Shown: positions 6,557-6,598 of the stretch, in pieces | How positions within the stretch are numbered: position 1 is the first letter of the stretch | Layout of the letters: each line of letters begins with the position of its first letter | DNA from: Clostridiales bacterium | GTDB taxonomy: Bacteria > Bacillota > Clostridia > Oscillospirales > Acutalibacteraceae | NCBI GenBank assembly: GCA_020860025.1 | Contig: JAJBVC010000123.1 | Location: 1 to 6,598, forward strand | Reading direction: 5' to 3' | DNA: 6,598 nucleotides | The notes under the pieces: model-generated | Told to the model about the DNA's origin: nothing | What the model saw: only the letters and a program-made list of their open reading frames with translations | Database searches by the model: none | Made by a program: the position numbers and the translations under genes

Positions 6557-6598
6557 ATGAAAAAGATATCTAATATTATTGTTGCAATAATCCATATC
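6557..6598 (+). CDS. Possible start of an exported or membrane protein (3' end outside the window)
   Basis: ATG at 6557 opens 14 codons to the window edge, beginning MKKISNIIVAIIHI. Two lysines followed by a hydrophobic run is what the start of a signal peptide or membrane helix looks like. No clear Shine-Dalgarno precedes it; the nearest purine patch, CACGGA, is too far upstream. It may equally be chance in AT-rich DNA. Confidence 0.3.
   Translation, partial: MKKISNIIVAIIHI

Noticed and set aside
6388..6573. Open + strand frame of about 61 codons
   Set aside because: It has no ATG or ribosome binding site, and its composition is rich in Lys, Phe, Tyr and Ile as expected from AT-rich non-coding DNA. 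It overlaps promoter-like sequence.

Overview
The window looks like chromosomal DNA of a low-GC, anaerobic Firmicute, most likely a gut clostridium of the Ruminococcaceae/Oscillospiraceae type. This is inferred from the AT-rich sequence, the strong GGAGG-type ribosome binding sites, a Rex redox regulator, and a clostridial-style phosphohexomutase and cytosolic family-38 mannosidase. The genus cannot be fixed from the sequence alone.

Layout. On the + strand, 1-276 is the 3' end of rex (the NADH/NAD+-sensing repressor). It is followed 3 bases later by an unrecognised 229-residue protein that starts on TTG at 280 and may be a small beta-propeller-like protein. A strong bidirectional terminator at 990-1030 separates this pair from a convergent block of four genes on the - strand, read from right to left: phosphoglucomutase/phosphomannomutase (6290-4662), a small stand-alone NifU C-terminal (Nfu-like) iron-sulfur protein (4629-4387), a 975-residue GH38 alpha-mannosidase (4371-1444), and a 133-residue protein with one N-terminal membrane helix (1447-1046). 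Gaps within the block are 32 bases, 15 bases and a 4-base ATGA overlap, so it is very probably one operon ending at the shared terminator.

Upstream of the mutase, 6291-6556 is AT-rich and non-coding. It holds a plausible - strand promoter and two stem-loops sharing a GAC(A/T)TTTGTC-type core, which could form alternative pairings in the mRNA leader. It also has a more GC-rich patch at about 6421-6480. At the right edge, a + strand ATG at 6557 opens what may be a divergently transcribed exported protein, but only 14 codons are visible.

How the genes could work together. The mannosidase has no export signal and should release mannose from imported alpha-mannosides in the cytoplasm. The hexose-phosphate mutase then sits naturally next to it, linking hexose 6-phosphates to hexose 1-phosphates. 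No transporter or mannose kinase is in view. The role of the Nfu-like protein and the small membrane protein in such an operon is not obvious. No CRISPR array, mobile element, rRNA or tRNA was seen, and nothing here is clear evidence of a new defence or mobile system.
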